From positions 23,582 to 87,581 of the forward strand of contig NZ_JAKOAV010000016.1 in NCBI RefSeq assembly GCF_029478095.1: DNA of 64,000 bases, read 5' to 3'. Shown one piece after another: positions 16,806 through 25,487 of the stretch. Source of the DNA: Pelotomaculum isophthalicicum JI (lineage in GTDB: Bacteria; Bacillota; Desulfotomaculia; Desulfotomaculales; Pelotomaculaceae). Under the pieces are notes generated by a model, which saw only the letters and a program-made list of their open reading frames with translations, made no database searches and had not been told where the DNA came from. Each line of letters begins with the position of its first letter. The stretch's first letter is position 1. Made by a program: the position numbers and the translations under genes.

Positions 16806-18011
16806 ATGGCTATTGAAAAAACCTACGCTGAGATTAATGAGAAAATTAGATCCGGCAAGGCGGTAGTATTAACTGCGGAGGAAGTTATTTCACTGGTTGA
16901 GGAAAAAGGTGTCTCTGAAGCCGCCCGCCAGGTGGATGTTGTGACAACCGGTACTTTTAGCCCGATGTGTTCTTCCGGTGTTTTTCTGAATTTCGGCCAT
17001 TCCAAGCCTAGAATCAGAATGACAAAAGCATGGCTTAACGGTATTCCCGCGTACACAGGAATAGCTGCGGTTGATGTTTACCTGGGCGCTACCGAACTTC
17101 CGGAGGATGATCCCTGCAACAGCAATTACCCGGGCGAGTTCCGCTATGGGGGGGGACACGTAATCCAAGACCTGTTGGAGGGTAAGTCAATAAAATTAGA
17201 GGCGTTATCATATGGTACGGATTGTTACCCCAGGCGGGAGCTGGAAACTTATATTACACTGGATGAAATAAATGAGGCTACGCTGTTCAATCCGCGCAAT
17301 GCCTACCAAAACTATAACTGTGCTGTAAATTTAAGCGGTAAAACTATTTATACTTATATGGGAATGCTTAAGCCGAATTTGGGCAACGCCCACTATTGCA
17401 GCGCCGGACAACTTAGTCCGTTGCTGAATGACCCTTACTTTTTGACTATCGGGATTGGCACCAGGATCTTTTTGGGTGGGGGAATCGGTTATGTAGCGTG
17501 GCACGGTACGCAACATTTTCCCGGCATTCAGACAGACGCGGAGAAAAATTCTTATGGCCCGGCCGGCGGTACACTTGCCGTGATCGGGGATTTAAAGCAA
17601 ATGAAACCTGAATGGTTGGTCGGTACAAGCTACCTGGGTTATGGCGCTACCCTGACGGTGGGCATCGGCATCCCTATCCCCATCCTTAACGAGGATGTGA
17701 TGAGTTGCGTTTCTATCACTGATCGCGATCTCTACGCGCCTGTTGTCGACTACAGCGAGGCTTATAGCCAGCGCATACCCGGCAATTTAGGCTATGTCAG
17801 CTACGCGGAGTTGAAAACCGGGAAAATTACCATCAACGGCAAAGAAATCCCAACCGCGCCTCTGTCAAGCTACCCAAAAGCCAGGGAGATTGCCGGAGAG
17901 TTAAAGAATTGGATTTTGCGGGGGGACTTTCTACTGTCGGAGCCGGCACGGCTATTACCTTCTTACCAGGATCAAATTACGGCGAAAACTTTGGACATTA
18001 AAGGCGTTTAG
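16806..18011 (+). CDS. L-aspartate semialdehyde sulfurtransferase, homocysteine biosynthesis (DUF39/HcyBio)
   Basis: A protein of 401 residues of the DUF39/HcyBio family (COG1900). The family in methanogens and other anaerobes converts aspartate semialdehyde plus sulfide-derived sulfur to homocysteine, bypassing O-acylhomoserine. Typical segments include GTFSPMCSSGVFLNFGH near residue 49, NYPGEFRYGGGHVIQDL near 105 and SYGTDCYPRRELETYI near 135; conserved cysteines are at the first and last of these. It lies directly behind the SAM-I riboswitch and is followed by the NIL-ferredoxin and UPF0280 genes. Sequence-to-family assignment is secure; the substrate is known from the archaeal homologues. 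Confidence 0.88.
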   Translation: MAIEKTYAEINEKIRSGKAVVLTAEEVISLVEEKGVSEAARQVDVVTTGTFSPMCSSGVFLNFGHSKPRIRMTKAWLNGIPAYTGIAAVDVYLGATELPEDDPCNSNYPGEFRYGGGHVIQDLLEGKSIKLEALSYGTDCYPRRELETYITLDEINEATLFNPRNAYQNYNCAVNLSGKTIYTYMGMLKPNLGNAHYCSAGQLSPLLNDPYFLTIGIGTRIFLGGGIGYVAWHGTQHFPGIQTDAEKNSYGPAGGTLAVIGDLKQMKPEWLVGTSYLGYGATLTVGIGIPIPILNEDVMSCVSITDRDLYAPVVDYSEAYSQRIPGNLGYVSYAELKTGKITINGKEIPTAPLSSYPKAREIAGELKNWILRGDFLLSEPARLLPSYQDQITAKTLDIKGV

Positions 18012-18056
18012 TAGCTAATAGATTGATTATTAATTGAATAGAGGAGTGATTGGCGC

Positions 18057-18458
18057 TTGGCTGCGAAAAAAATAATTCTTCACTTTGGCAAGGATATATC
18101 CGACAAGCCTATTATTTATCACCTCGCCAAGGATTACGAACTTGTCTTCAATATAATTAAAGCGAATGTCAACCCAAACAAAGAAGGTACTGTTGTATTG
18201 GAGCTTACCGGGGAACAATATGCAAAGGGACTGGAGTTCCTTGAAAGTGAAGGTGTCCGGGTGCAGCCTTTGGCTGAACAGTTGTCACGGAACGAATTGA
18301 AGTGTACCAGTTGTGGCGCCTGTACTGATATCTGTCCCACCGGAGCGCTGTACCTGGATAGGCCTTCAATGGAAGTAAGGTTTGACAGTGACAGCTGTGT
18401 ACTATGCCAGATTTGCGTAAAGGTTTGTCCGGTCAAGGCTATGGAGGTAAAATTCTAA
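18057..18458 (+). CDS. NIL domain plus 2x[4Fe-4S] ferredoxin, partner of the sulfurtransferase
   Basis: A protein of 133 residues. The first 75 residues form a NIL domain (a ferredoxin-fold ligand-binding domain first seen in methionine transporters); the rest has two clusters, CTSCGACTDICPTGAL and CVLCQICVKVCP. Such NIL-ferredoxins act with the DUF39 protein and supply electrons or sulfur for homocysteine formation. The TTG start has GAGGAG upstream. Its stop abuts the next start codon, so translation is coupled. Confidence 0.87.
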   Translation: MAAKKIILHFGKDISDKPIIYHLAKDYELVFNIIKANVNPNKEGTVVLELTGEQYAKGLEFLESEGVRVQPLAEQLSRNELKCTSCGACTDICPTGALYLDRPSMEVRFDSDSCVLCQICVKVCPVKAMEVKF

Positions 18459-19205
18459 TTGGATTATGTTGAACGTTCATACCGGCGGCAGTTCCGCCAG
18501 GAAGACTTGACTTACTTTCAAGTTGTAGTGCGCCAGACTGATTTAAGTATTGGGGTGCGCCGGGACAGATTTTCTTTGGAATTGACGCGCTGGGTGGAAG
18601 AAATGGTGCGGGAAGAAAGGGTTCTTCTTGAAAATTATATCAAGTCGGACCCTGTTTTTCTTAACACGCTGAAACCACATACAGTCAGTCCGGACGCGCC
18701 TCCCATCGCGGCAGATATGGCCGAAGCGGCACGCAAGGCGGGGGTGGGCCCTATGGCTGCCGTGGCGGGCGCCTTTGCTCAATATGTGGGCAAGGCGCTT
18801 GTCCGGCGTTCGAAGGATGTTATAGTGGAAAATGGCGGTGATATTTACCTGCGCAGCACCCGGCAGCGCAGGATCGGGGTGTTCGCCGGCAGTTCCGCTT
18901 TGTCCAATCGAATTGCACTGGAGATCATGCCGGAAGATACACCCATCGGGATTTGCACCTCCTCAGGCACCGTCGGCCCTTCATTGAGTCTGGGTAAAGC
19001 CGACGCCACCGTGATCCTTTCTCCTTCCGCCATCCTGGCTGACGCGGTAGCCACCGCCGCGGGCAACCTGGTTCAAAACAAAGAAGATGTTCAAACTGCG
19101 GTAGAATATGCAGTAGGAATCGAGGGTATCACCGGCGCGTTGATAATAAAAGACGACAATCTGGCCGCCTGCGGCAAATTGAAGCTCGTCCCGTTAATCA
19201 TTTGA
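18459..19205 (+). CDS. UPF0280 (COG2122) ApbE-like protein of homocysteine synthesis
   Basis: A protein of 248 residues of the UPF0280/COG2122 family, distantly related to ApbE flavin transferases. Characteristic parts are the N-terminal ERSYRRQFRQEDLTYFQVVV and GPMAAVAGAFAQYVG near residue 106, IVENGGDIYLR near 122 and SSGTVGPSLSLGKADAT near 167. Genetic work in Methanosarcina linked this family to the same homocysteine route as DUF39 and NIL-ferredoxin. The TTG start directly follows the ferredoxin stop. Its precise reaction is unknown; perhaps it delivers sulfur. Confidence 0.85.
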   Translation: MDYVERSYRRQFRQEDLTYFQVVVRQTDLSIGVRRDRFSLELTRWVEEMVREERVLLENYIKSDPVFLNTLKPHTVSPDAPPIAADMAEAARKAGVGPMAAVAGAFAQYVGKALVRRSKDVIVENGGDIYLRSTRQRRIGVFAGSSALSNRIALEIMPEDTPIGICTSSGTVGPSLSLGKADATVILSPSAILADAVATAAGNLVQNKEDVQTAVEYAVGIEGITGALIIKDDNLAACGKLKLVPLII

Positions 19206-19251
19206 CGTTGCCCACAATACTTCCTCAGTACTCCTTGCATGATATTGAGTA

Positions 19252-20115
19252 TTAAATAAATACAGATAAATCTGGCGCGTCGAAAATATATTCTTCACCG
19301 CAAAAATGGCAATATACTTCCACCTTGCCTTTTTCCTGCAAGAGTTTTTCAATCTCCTTTCTCCCCATTGCGGCCAAAATATCCCCTACTTTTTCCCGTG
19401 AACACTTACAGGCAAAGCGCACCGGATTTTTTTCCAGGTAACGTACATTCAGGCCATTTACAGCCCGGGAAACAATCTCCTCGGGGGTCATCCCGAGGTT
19501 GACCAAGCTGCTTACGGGGGGCATATCTAGCAGGCATTTTTTCAGGTGGGACAGAATCTTTTCACTTGCACCGGGGAAAAGCTGGATAATCAGGCCTCCC
19601 GAAGCTTTTACGCCAGCATCGGGACCGACAAGCACGCCCAGTGACACTGCTGACGGAGTTTGTTCCGAGGTTAAAAGATACTGTGCCACATCCTCGCCAA
19701 TCTCACCTGAAACTAGTTCCACGCTTCCTGTGAAGGGCTCTTTTAAACCGAGGTCCCTGGTGACATGAAGAAAACCTTTTCCCACCGCGGCTCCCACCGG
19801 CAGTTTTCCTTCCTGGGCGGGCGGCAGGTCAACGTGGGGTTCTTGAACATACCCCCGCACTTCACCCGCGGCGTTTGCCGTGACAATAATTGCCCCAAGG
19901 GGTCCGTCACCCAGAATACGCATGGTAAGAAGGTCATCACCCTTCAGGTTGGCGCTAAGCAGCAGCCCGGCGGTAAGCCCGCGCCCCAGGGCTGCGCTGG
20001 CAACCGGCCAGGTATCGTGTCTGCGCCTGGCTTCCTCTACAAGGTTGGTGGCAACAGCGGCAAAAACACGAAACTGCCCATCCTCGCCTATTCCGCGCAC
20101 AAGATAATCCTCCAT
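19252..20115 (-). CDS. hslO: Hsp33 redox-regulated chaperone
   Basis: A protein of 287 residues of normal Hsp33 length. The C-terminal redox switch has CKCSREKVG and CHFCGEEY, giving the four zinc-binding cysteines (CxC...CxxC) that become oxidised to activate holdase function. The N-terminal MEDYLVRGIGEDGQFRVFA and the central RGYVQEP segment fit the family. The ATG has AAGGAGC upstream. It is convergent with the homocysteine operon. Confidence 0.93.
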   Translation of the reverse strand: MEDYLVRGIGEDGQFRVFAAVATNLVEEARRRHDTWPVASAALGRGLTAGLLLSANLKGDDLLTMRILGDGPLGAIIVTANAAGEVRGYVQEPHVDLPPAQEGKLPVGAAVGKGFLHVTRDLGLKEPFTGSVELVSGEIGEDVAQYLLTSEQTPSAVSLGVLVGPDAGVKASGGLIIQLFPGASEKILSHLKKCLLDMPPVSSLVNLGMTPEEIVSRAVNGLNVRYLEKNPVRFACKCSREKVGDILAAMGRKEIEKLLQEKGKVEVYCHFCGEEYIFDAPDLSVFI

Positions 20116-20509
20116 ATAAATAATAAGCTCCTTTTACAATATTAATTTTTTTATTATTATAACATTACCGGGTTGTTTTACCGAAACAGCCGTTTCGTGT
20201 GGAATGACTGGCAAAAAAAATAGATCTTTACAGATAAGGCTTGCTTAATATATAATTTTAGTAATTAAAAAGTAGGTGTATTTAAATGTCAGCATGCCAA
20301 AGCGGTCAAAAGTACTTTACCAGCTTTGCACTTGGTTATTTTTATCAAGTGCTTTTTGGCTTGCTTACAAAAAAATAACATCTGCTTGCGCTGTTGATAA
20401 ACTACCGCGAGCGGAGTACACTCGCGGGGGAGTTCTTAACTTTATATTAAGATATAGAAGCCGTGAGGGTTAACTTCACGGCTTAAATTATTTTAAGGAG
20501 GTTTTTAGA
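20116..20509. promoter_or_regulatory. Leader region of aroF with three hairpins
   Basis: No gene is seen in this 394-base stretch. Three RNA hairpins lie before aroF on the plus strand: GCACTTG/CAAGTGC at 20328-20352 followed by five T (terminator-like), CCGCGAG/CTCGCGG at 20405-20427, and AGCCGTGA/TCACGGCT at 20459-20483 followed by A+T-rich sequence and the AAGGAGG of aroF. Transcription attenuation is possible. The ACCGCG in the second hairpin recalls part of the T-box consensus, but the preceding GGGTGG is missing, so a T-box cannot be claimed. Confidence 0.4.
20328..20357 (+). terminator. Terminator-like hairpin in the aroF leader
   Basis: A seven-pair stem GCACTTG/CAAGTGC with an 11-base loop is followed by TTTTT. 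It may be a leader attenuator rather than the end of a gene, as no plus-strand gene lies just upstream. Confidence 0.5.
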
Positions 20510-21436
20510 GTGGTTTTAGCTGCAAAAAAGGAACCAACCGGGGAAGAGATAGCGGCGGTAACTGACAGAGTATTTGATTTGGGTAATATATCAGGAATTG
20601 AAAAACCGGTGTCAGTACAGGAACCGTATAAATTAGCCAGCCGTAATCCTAATAAAAAAAATACGGTGATAAAAATCGGCAACATTAAAATCGGCGATGG
20701 TTCGATTAATGTTATTGCCGGTCCATGCGCTGTGGAAAATCGTGACCAGTTGATCTCTATAGCCAGGGCTGTTAAAAAATCGGGAGCGACAATGCTTCGC
20801 GGGGGGGCTTTTAAGCCTAGAACTTCTCCTTATTCTTTCCAGGGGTTAGGGGAGGAAGGGCTGAAGATCCTGGCGCAGGCCCGGGAAAAGGTAGGTCTGC
20901 CGATTGTTACTGAAGTCACAGACGAGGAATCATTACCACTGGTCGCAAAATACGCCGACGTGCTGCAAATAGGAACTCGCAACGCCCAAAACTTTAATTT
21001 AATAAAAAAAGTTGCAAGAATTGGTAAACCCATCTTACTTAAAAGGGGAATGTCTTCTACAATTGAGGAGTGGCTGATGGCCGCGGAATATATTTTATTA
21101 GAAGGCAATGAACAGGTCATTTTATGTGAGAGGGGAGTAAGAGGTTTTGACAGCTTTACCAGAAACATCCTGGATATAACCGCTGTGCCAATTATAAAGC
21201 ATCTTTCTCATTTGCCGATAATCGTCGACCCCAGCCACGCAATTGGGAAATGGCGTTATGTGATCAAAACATCCCTGGCGGCGATTGTGGCAGGAGCCGA
21301 CGGTGTTATCGTGGAGGTTCACAACAAACCGAAAGAAGCTTTGTGTGATGGAGCGCAGTCTTTACTTCCTGAAAAACTGGAAGTTCTGATTAAAAACATT
21401 AAAGAAATAGAGGGTTATGTTAGAAATTGCGGTTAA
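20510..21436 (+). CDS. aroF: DAHP synthase (type I-beta) with shortened regulatory domain
   Basis: 3-deoxy-7-phosphoheptulonate synthase, first step of the shikimate pathway (phosphoenolpyruvate plus erythrose 4-phosphate). The barrel is complete: IAGPCAVENRDQL near residue 72, LRGGAFKPRTSPYSFQGLG near 95, LKRGMSSTIEEWL near 175, LCERGVR and VDPSHAIGKW near 243. The N-terminal ferredoxin-like domain that binds feedback inhibitors is about 30 residues short: after EIAAVTDRVFDLGN the chain jumps to SGIEKPVSVQEPYKLASR, lacking the central strands present in full-length enzymes (about 335-340 residues against 308 here). The GTG start has AAGGAGG upstream. Loss of feedback control is an inference. 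Confidence 0.93.
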   Translation: MVLAAKKEPTGEEIAAVTDRVFDLGNISGIEKPVSVQEPYKLASRNPNKKNTVIKIGNIKIGDGSINVIAGPCAVENRDQLISIARAVKKSGATMLRGGAFKPRTSPYSFQGLGEEGLKILAQAREKVGLPIVTEVTDEESLPLVAKYADVLQIGTRNAQNFNLIKKVARIGKPILLKRGMSSTIEEWLMAAEYILLEGNEQVILCERGVRGFDSFTRNILDITAVPIIKHLSHLPIIVDPSHAIGKWRYVIKTSLAAIVAGADGVIVEVHNKPKEALCDGAQSLLPEKLEVLIKNIKEIEGYVRNCG

Positions 21437-21448
21437 ATATTATAGCCA

Positions 21449-21583
21449 TTATTCAGCGGTTTTGTTTTTCAGGGATTCTTCTTTTGCTTTTTTAGCGCAA
21501 ACACCTTTTCTGGCTATTATTGAACCGTTTCCTATGGGAGCGGTTGTTCTCTCTTGGGCCGGTTTTGTTTGACGTTTAGCCAA
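21449..21583 (-). CDS. Possible small basic protein (44 aa)
   Basis: An open frame on the minus strand begins at TTG 21583 with AAGGAGG 9 bases upstream. The peptide is rich in lysine and contains APIGNGSIIARKGVCAKKAK. No family was recognised. It may be real because of the strong ribosome-binding site, but it could be chance. Confidence 0.3.
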   Translation of the reverse strand: MAKRQTKPAQERTTAPIGNGSIIARKGVCAKKAKEESLKNKTAE

Positions 21584-21759
21584 TTTAGTTGCCCTCCTTG
21601 ATTTCGTGCCTTTACTTGTCTCTTTCCGCAATGGTACGTAATGAATGGGCTATGTCTATCCGCCACTTCCTTTTGGAATATTGTTATCTTTTTTAAAAAA
21701 ATAAAACGAAAAAGATTCTGGTATAGTGCCCAAATCATGTCTGATATCAGAAATAGAAT

Positions 21760-22087
21760 TTAACTATTCCGAAAAAATCAGGTTATGGGTCCGTTACAAA
21801 GAATATACTAGAAATATTGTTACCTCTTGTCTAACTGTTAAATTATTCATAGGTGAAATCTTTATTACTCACACCCATTGGGATCATATCCAGGGTTTCC
21901 CGTTTTTTACGCCGGCTTTTATAAGAGGCAATCATTTTGTGCTTTACGGGCAGAACAAAATGAATCTAACTTTTGCCAATCTCATGCGCGGTCAAATGTT
22001 GCGGATTTGGTTATTTACGGCACTAATTTCACAGATGAGGAATATGTTGACAGCAAAATAATTGCCTTTAAAACATTACTGTCATAA
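21760..22087 (+). pseudogene. Remnant of an MBL-fold metallohydrolase
   Basis: One frame contains FITHTHWDHIQGFPFFTPAF, the metal-binding motif of metallo-beta-lactamase-fold hydrolases, preceded by a poor match to the usual first strand. A second frame then continues with ADLVIYGTNFTDEEYVDSK (about 22003-22059), which matches a later part of the same family. The segment between them is missing, so the gene has suffered a deletion and frameshift. A terminator follows. The product is not functional. Confidence 0.75.
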
Positions 22088-22089
22088 AA

Positions 22090-22117
22090 GATCGATTTGT
22101 TAATCGGTCTTTTTTTA
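22090..22117 (+). terminator. Intrinsic terminator before the pilus operon
   Basis: Stem GATCGATT/AATCGGTC with a TGTT loop (one G-U pair) is followed by seven T. It would end the transcript of the decayed hydrolase or aroF. Confidence 0.8.
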
Positions 22118-22148
22118 ATTAAATAAATGCAAGAAAGGAGGAAAATAA

Positions 22149-23534
22149 TGTATTATTATAGAAGTTATTGTTGGATTAGGGTTCATCAGGTTTTATTACA
22201 GCGTAAGGAGTGAGAACAATATTTTAACTAAAAAGGATGTACTTACGGTTATCAAAAAACATTTTGGAATATGGGATGTTGACAAATTCCTTGAGGAACA
22301 TGAGTTGCCGGCAGACCGGCAGGAACCTGAAAACATTGCTTTGGAGGCAGAAGTGAATGAAGCGCCGGTCGTGCGTTTAGTGAATTCAATTCTCTTTCAA
22401 GCAATTGAGCAAAATGCCAGCGATATTCATATTGAGCCGCAAGAGGACCATGCCAGGGTCAGGTACCGGATTGACGGTATGCTCAGGGAGATAATGACAA
22501 TTCCTCAAAGAATACAATTAGCGCTGATTTCAAGAGTTAAAATAATATCTGATATGGATATCGCCGAAAAAAGAGTTCCACAAGACGGCAGGTTTCAGCT
22601 AAAATTCGGCTTGCGGGAAATTGACCTAAGGGTATCCACTATGCCTACTGTTTACGGGGAAAAGATTGTTGCCAGACTCCTGGATAAGGGAAATATGAAA
22701 TCATTCAAAATTAATCAAATAGGATTAGGACCTGAGAATCTGAAAAGGTTTATGAGTGTCTTAAGAAGGCCTCACGGTATGATATTAATCACAGGACCTA
22801 CCGGAAGCGGAAAAACTACTACCCTTTATGCGGCGCTTAATGAAATCAACAAAGTGGAGAGGAATATTATTACCGTTGAAGATCCTGTTGAATACACGCT
22901 AAAAGGAATAAACCAGACGCAAGTTAACACAAAGTCTGGTATGACCTTTGCGGCCGGTTTGCGCGCTATCTTGAGACAGGATCCGGACGTGATTATGGTG
23001 GGGGAGATCCGGGACAGCGAGACTGCCGAAATTGCCACCAGGGCAGCTATGACCGGGCACATGGTGCTATCGACTATTCATACCAACAATGCGGCGGGGG
23101 CTATTATCCGCCTTGTCGACATGGGTATTGAACCGTTCCTTGTCGCATCATCAGTGCTTGCGGCAACAGCGCAGCGACTGGTCAGGTTAATCTGTCCAAA
23201 ATGCCGCCGGGCATATGTTTTAGGGCCAGATGCCCCTGAGCGCGAATTCATTGGAGTAAGTCCGGATAAGCCAGTCACGCTATATAGAGGCTTGGGCTGT
23301 GATGAGTGCGATTATGTTGGTTACCGGGGCCGCCTGGCTATTCACGAGATTTTGCCTGTGACAGCCGCGCTGCGTGCGCTGGTAACTAAAAATGCGTCAG
23401 TTGATGAAATTGAGTTAAAAGCTTTGGCGGAAAAAATGATTAGTCTGAAAACTGATGGTATACGGAAAGCTTTAGATGGGTTGACGACAATTGAAGAAGT
23501 TATGCGAGTCACTTATACTGATCAAGCCTGGTAG
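22149..23534 (+). CDS. pilB: PilB/GspE-type pilus or secretion ATPase, 5' end probably frameshifted
   Basis: The conserved ATPase is complete: GPTGSGKTTTLYAA (Walker A), LRQDPDVIMVGEIRD (Walker B/Asp box), TGHMVLSTIHTNN (His box) and a CxxC...CxxC zinc site (CPKCRR, CDECDY). The open frame can start only at TTG 22305, giving 409 residues, whereas full-length proteins have about 550. The N-terminal MshEN domain is absent. The same frame is open back to 22150 without a start codon. An AAAGGAGG site sits before ATG 22149, which is out of frame by one base; deleting one base would join them (MIIIEVIVGLGFIRFYY...). The gene may therefore be damaged, or the sequence may contain an error. It powers assembly of the pilins encoded downstream. 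Confidence 0.8.
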   Translation, partial: CIIIEVIVGLGFIRFYYSVRSENNILTKKDVLTVIKKHFGIWDVDKFLEEHELPADRQEPENIALEAEVNEAPVVRLVNSILFQAIEQNASDIHIEPQEDHARVRYRIDGMLREIMTIPQRIQLALISRVKIISDMDIAEKRVPQDGRFQLKFGLREIDLRVSTMPTVYGEKIVARLLDKGNMKSFKINQIGLGPENLKRFMSVLRRPHGMILITGPTGSGKTTTLYAALNEINKVERNIITVEDPVEYTLKGINQTQVNTKSGMTFAAGLRAILRQDPDVIMVGEIRDSETAEIATRAAMTGHMVLSTIHTNNAAGAIIRLVDMGIEPFLVASSVLAATAQRLVRLICPKCRRAYVLGPDAPEREFIGVSPDKPVTLYRGLGCDECDYVGYRGRLAIHEILPVTAALRALVTKNASVDEIELKALAEKMISLKTDGIRKALDGLTTIEEVMRVTYTDQAW

Positions 23535-23713
23535 TAGTTAAATACTAAATTGTGACAAATAAAAACATTAAATTGTTGTAAAAAATAAAAATGACTGAAA
23601 ATATTTCCTGGGTATAAAGGAATTTCAATTATTGCAAAGAATCAATAAAGAGAGGTAAATACTAGCATAAATTTGCCATAATATTCATGTTAAAAATTTA
23701 GTGGTGAAATAAA

Positions 23714-24928
23714 ATGCGGTTTAAGTTTTTTTATAAAGCTCGCAGTAAGAATGGCAGACTGGTTACCGGGAAACTCGAAGCGGGAGACCGGCGTGAAGCG
23801 ATAGACATGATCGGAAAACGCGAGCTCTTCCTGGTGGAAATCAAGGAAGTATCCGCCGATAGGTATATTATTCCGGTTGATATTTTCCATAAAAGAGTAA
23901 GTGCAAGGGAACTGGCTCTTATATGTCATCAGTTAGCCACTATGACACAAGCCGGCATCCCGCTGCTTCAGTGTCTAAATATATTAATACAACAATGTGA
24001 CAATGGGATCCTTAAAAGAACATTAAAGAAAGTAACAGAACATCTTAAAGAAGGCATGTCCCTGGCAGACTCGCTTAAATCATACCCAAAAGTATTCCCG
24101 CCATTATTGATAAATATGGTGAATTCGGGGGAGGTTAGCGGGATGCTTGATCAAGTGCTGAACAGGCTCGCCATGAACATGCAAAAGGAATATGAGCTTA
24201 TAGAAAAAATAAAATCGGCTATGACCTATCCGGCAGCCGTTTTAGTAGTGGCTATAGTCTCAGTGGTTGCGTTATTAACGTTCGTTATCCCAAAATTTAT
24301 CTCGTTATTAAATAGTATGATGGCTCCTATTCCGTTTGCTACCAGGTTGATTGTCCAGTTCGGTAGTATTTTTCATGACTATTGGTATTTAGCCGCATTT
24401 TCATTCTCGGGAGTTGTGTTTTGCTACAAGCGGGCGATTACAACTGAACGTGGCAGAATACTTAAAGATAAAACAATTATTAAAATTCCGGTGATCGGCC
24501 CTTTGATTCAAAAGATGATTATATCCCGCTTTTGCCGTTCGTTTAGCGCACTCTTAAAGAGCGGGGTTCCTGTTTTGCAGTCACTCGATGTGGTTAAAAA
24601 TATCACGGGGAATTATGTTGTCATAAAAAGTATCGAAGAGGCGGAGCGCAGTATCAAAAAAGGCGATGGTATCTCTTTACCGTTACACAAAAGCGGGGTT
24701 TTCCCACCGATGGTAATCAGGATGATCGCCATAGGTGAGGAAACAGGAGCTGTTGATACTCTACTAGAGAAGGTCGCTGACTTTTATGAGAAAGAAGTTG
24801 AAGAACTGGTCGCACGTTTATCTTCCCTAATCGAGCCGGTTTTAATCGTTGGAGTGGGGGGAATAATTGGTTTTATCATTTTGTCCATTATGCTGCCGAT
24901 GTTCAGTATGATGAACTATATAAAATAG
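23714..24928 (+). CDS. pilC: PilC/GspF inner-membrane platform protein
   Basis: A protein of 404 residues with the duplicated T2SSF domain: first repeat LALICHQLATMTQAGIPLLQ near residue 67 and second FCRSFSALLKSGVPVLQSL near 273. Three transmembrane segments are seen (near 170-190, 218-235 and the C-terminus IVGVGGIIGFIILSIMLPMF). It forms the membrane platform that couples the ATPase to (pseudo)pilin assembly. It begins 180 bases after the ATPase gene, with GTGG near the ATG; the gap has no gene. Confidence 0.93.
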   Translation: MRFKFFYKARSKNGRLVTGKLEAGDRREAIDMIGKRELFLVEIKEVSADRYIIPVDIFHKRVSARELALICHQLATMTQAGIPLLQCLNILIQQCDNGILKRTLKKVTEHLKEGMSLADSLKSYPKVFPPLLINMVNSGEVSGMLDQVLNRLAMNMQKEYELIEKIKSAMTYPAAVLVVAIVSVVALLTFVIPKFISLLNSMMAPIPFATRLIVQFGSIFHDYWYLAAFSFSGVVFCYKRAITTERGRILKDKTIIKIPVIGPLIQKMIISRFCRSFSALLKSGVPVLQSLDVVKNITGNYVVIKSIEEAERSIKKGDGISLPLHKSGVFPPMVIRMIAIGEETGAVDTLLEKVADFYEKEVEELVARLSSLIEPVLIVGVGGIIGFIILSIMLPMFSMMNYIK

Positions 24929-24992
24929 TCAGTGTTCATGTGATTAATTATGTCTTGACGGGGAAGTCTTGCCTTATCAGAGGTGGAAAAGA

Positions 24993-25487
24993 ATGTGCCA
25001 TAATATTAGATTAGTAAAAAACGAAAGTGGCTTTACTCTAATGGAACTGATGGTGGTAATCGTTATTATCGGCGTATTGGCCTCTATCGCCGTTCCCACA
25101 ATGAGCAAGCAAGTTGACAAAGCCAAGGTGAAAAGGGCCATGGTGGAAATGAAAACTATGAAAACGGCAATAGACGTTTATAAAGCTGAAAAAGGTTCAT
25201 ATCCGGCAACTGCGCAGATTAATGATGTTCTTAAGGATTATGGCATAAACTTCGGGGCGACCTCATGCAAAGACCCGTGGGAGAAGCCGTATGTATACTC
25301 AACGGATGTCAACACTGCTCCGTCAGCTTATAAGATTGTTTCCTATGGCCCGGACGGTGGCTTTACTACCGAAAACGATAATATTATGGCAACCGGTAGT
25401 ACCAACCCGGCTGAAAGTACTTCGAATGCCGATGCCGCTCTCTTTAGCTATAGGATAAATTCGGATGGTAGTACACCTGCACCATGA
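24993..25487 (+). CDS. GspG-like major (pseudo)pilin
   Basis: A protein of 164 residues. The type III signal sequence NESG-FTLMELMVVIVIIGVL has a glycine at -1, phenylalanine at +1 and glutamate at +5, as required by prepilin peptidase. After it come a pilin helix and the PWEKPYVYS and SYGPDGG segments common in GspG. I start at ATG 24993 with AGAGGTGG upstream; a TTG at 24969 would add eight residues. The stop codon lies inside the dispersed repeat at 25484. Confidence 0.88.
   Translation: MCHNIRLVKNESGFTLMELMVVIVIIGVLASIAVPTMSKQVDKAKVKRAMVEMKTMKTAIDVYKAEKGSYPATAQINDVLKDYGINFGATSCKDPWEKPYVYSTDVNTAPSAYKIVSYGPDGGFTTENDNIMATGSTNPAESTSNADAALFSYRINSDGSTPAP

Noticed and set aside
20405..20427. 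Possible T-box antiterminator (ACCGCG) before aroF
   Set aside because: The GGGTGG part and the specifier-loop features were not found, so only a hairpin is claimed.
20276..20473. 65-residue open frame on the plus strand before aroF
   Set aside because: It runs through two hairpins of the leader, has no ribosome-binding site and no recognisable family.
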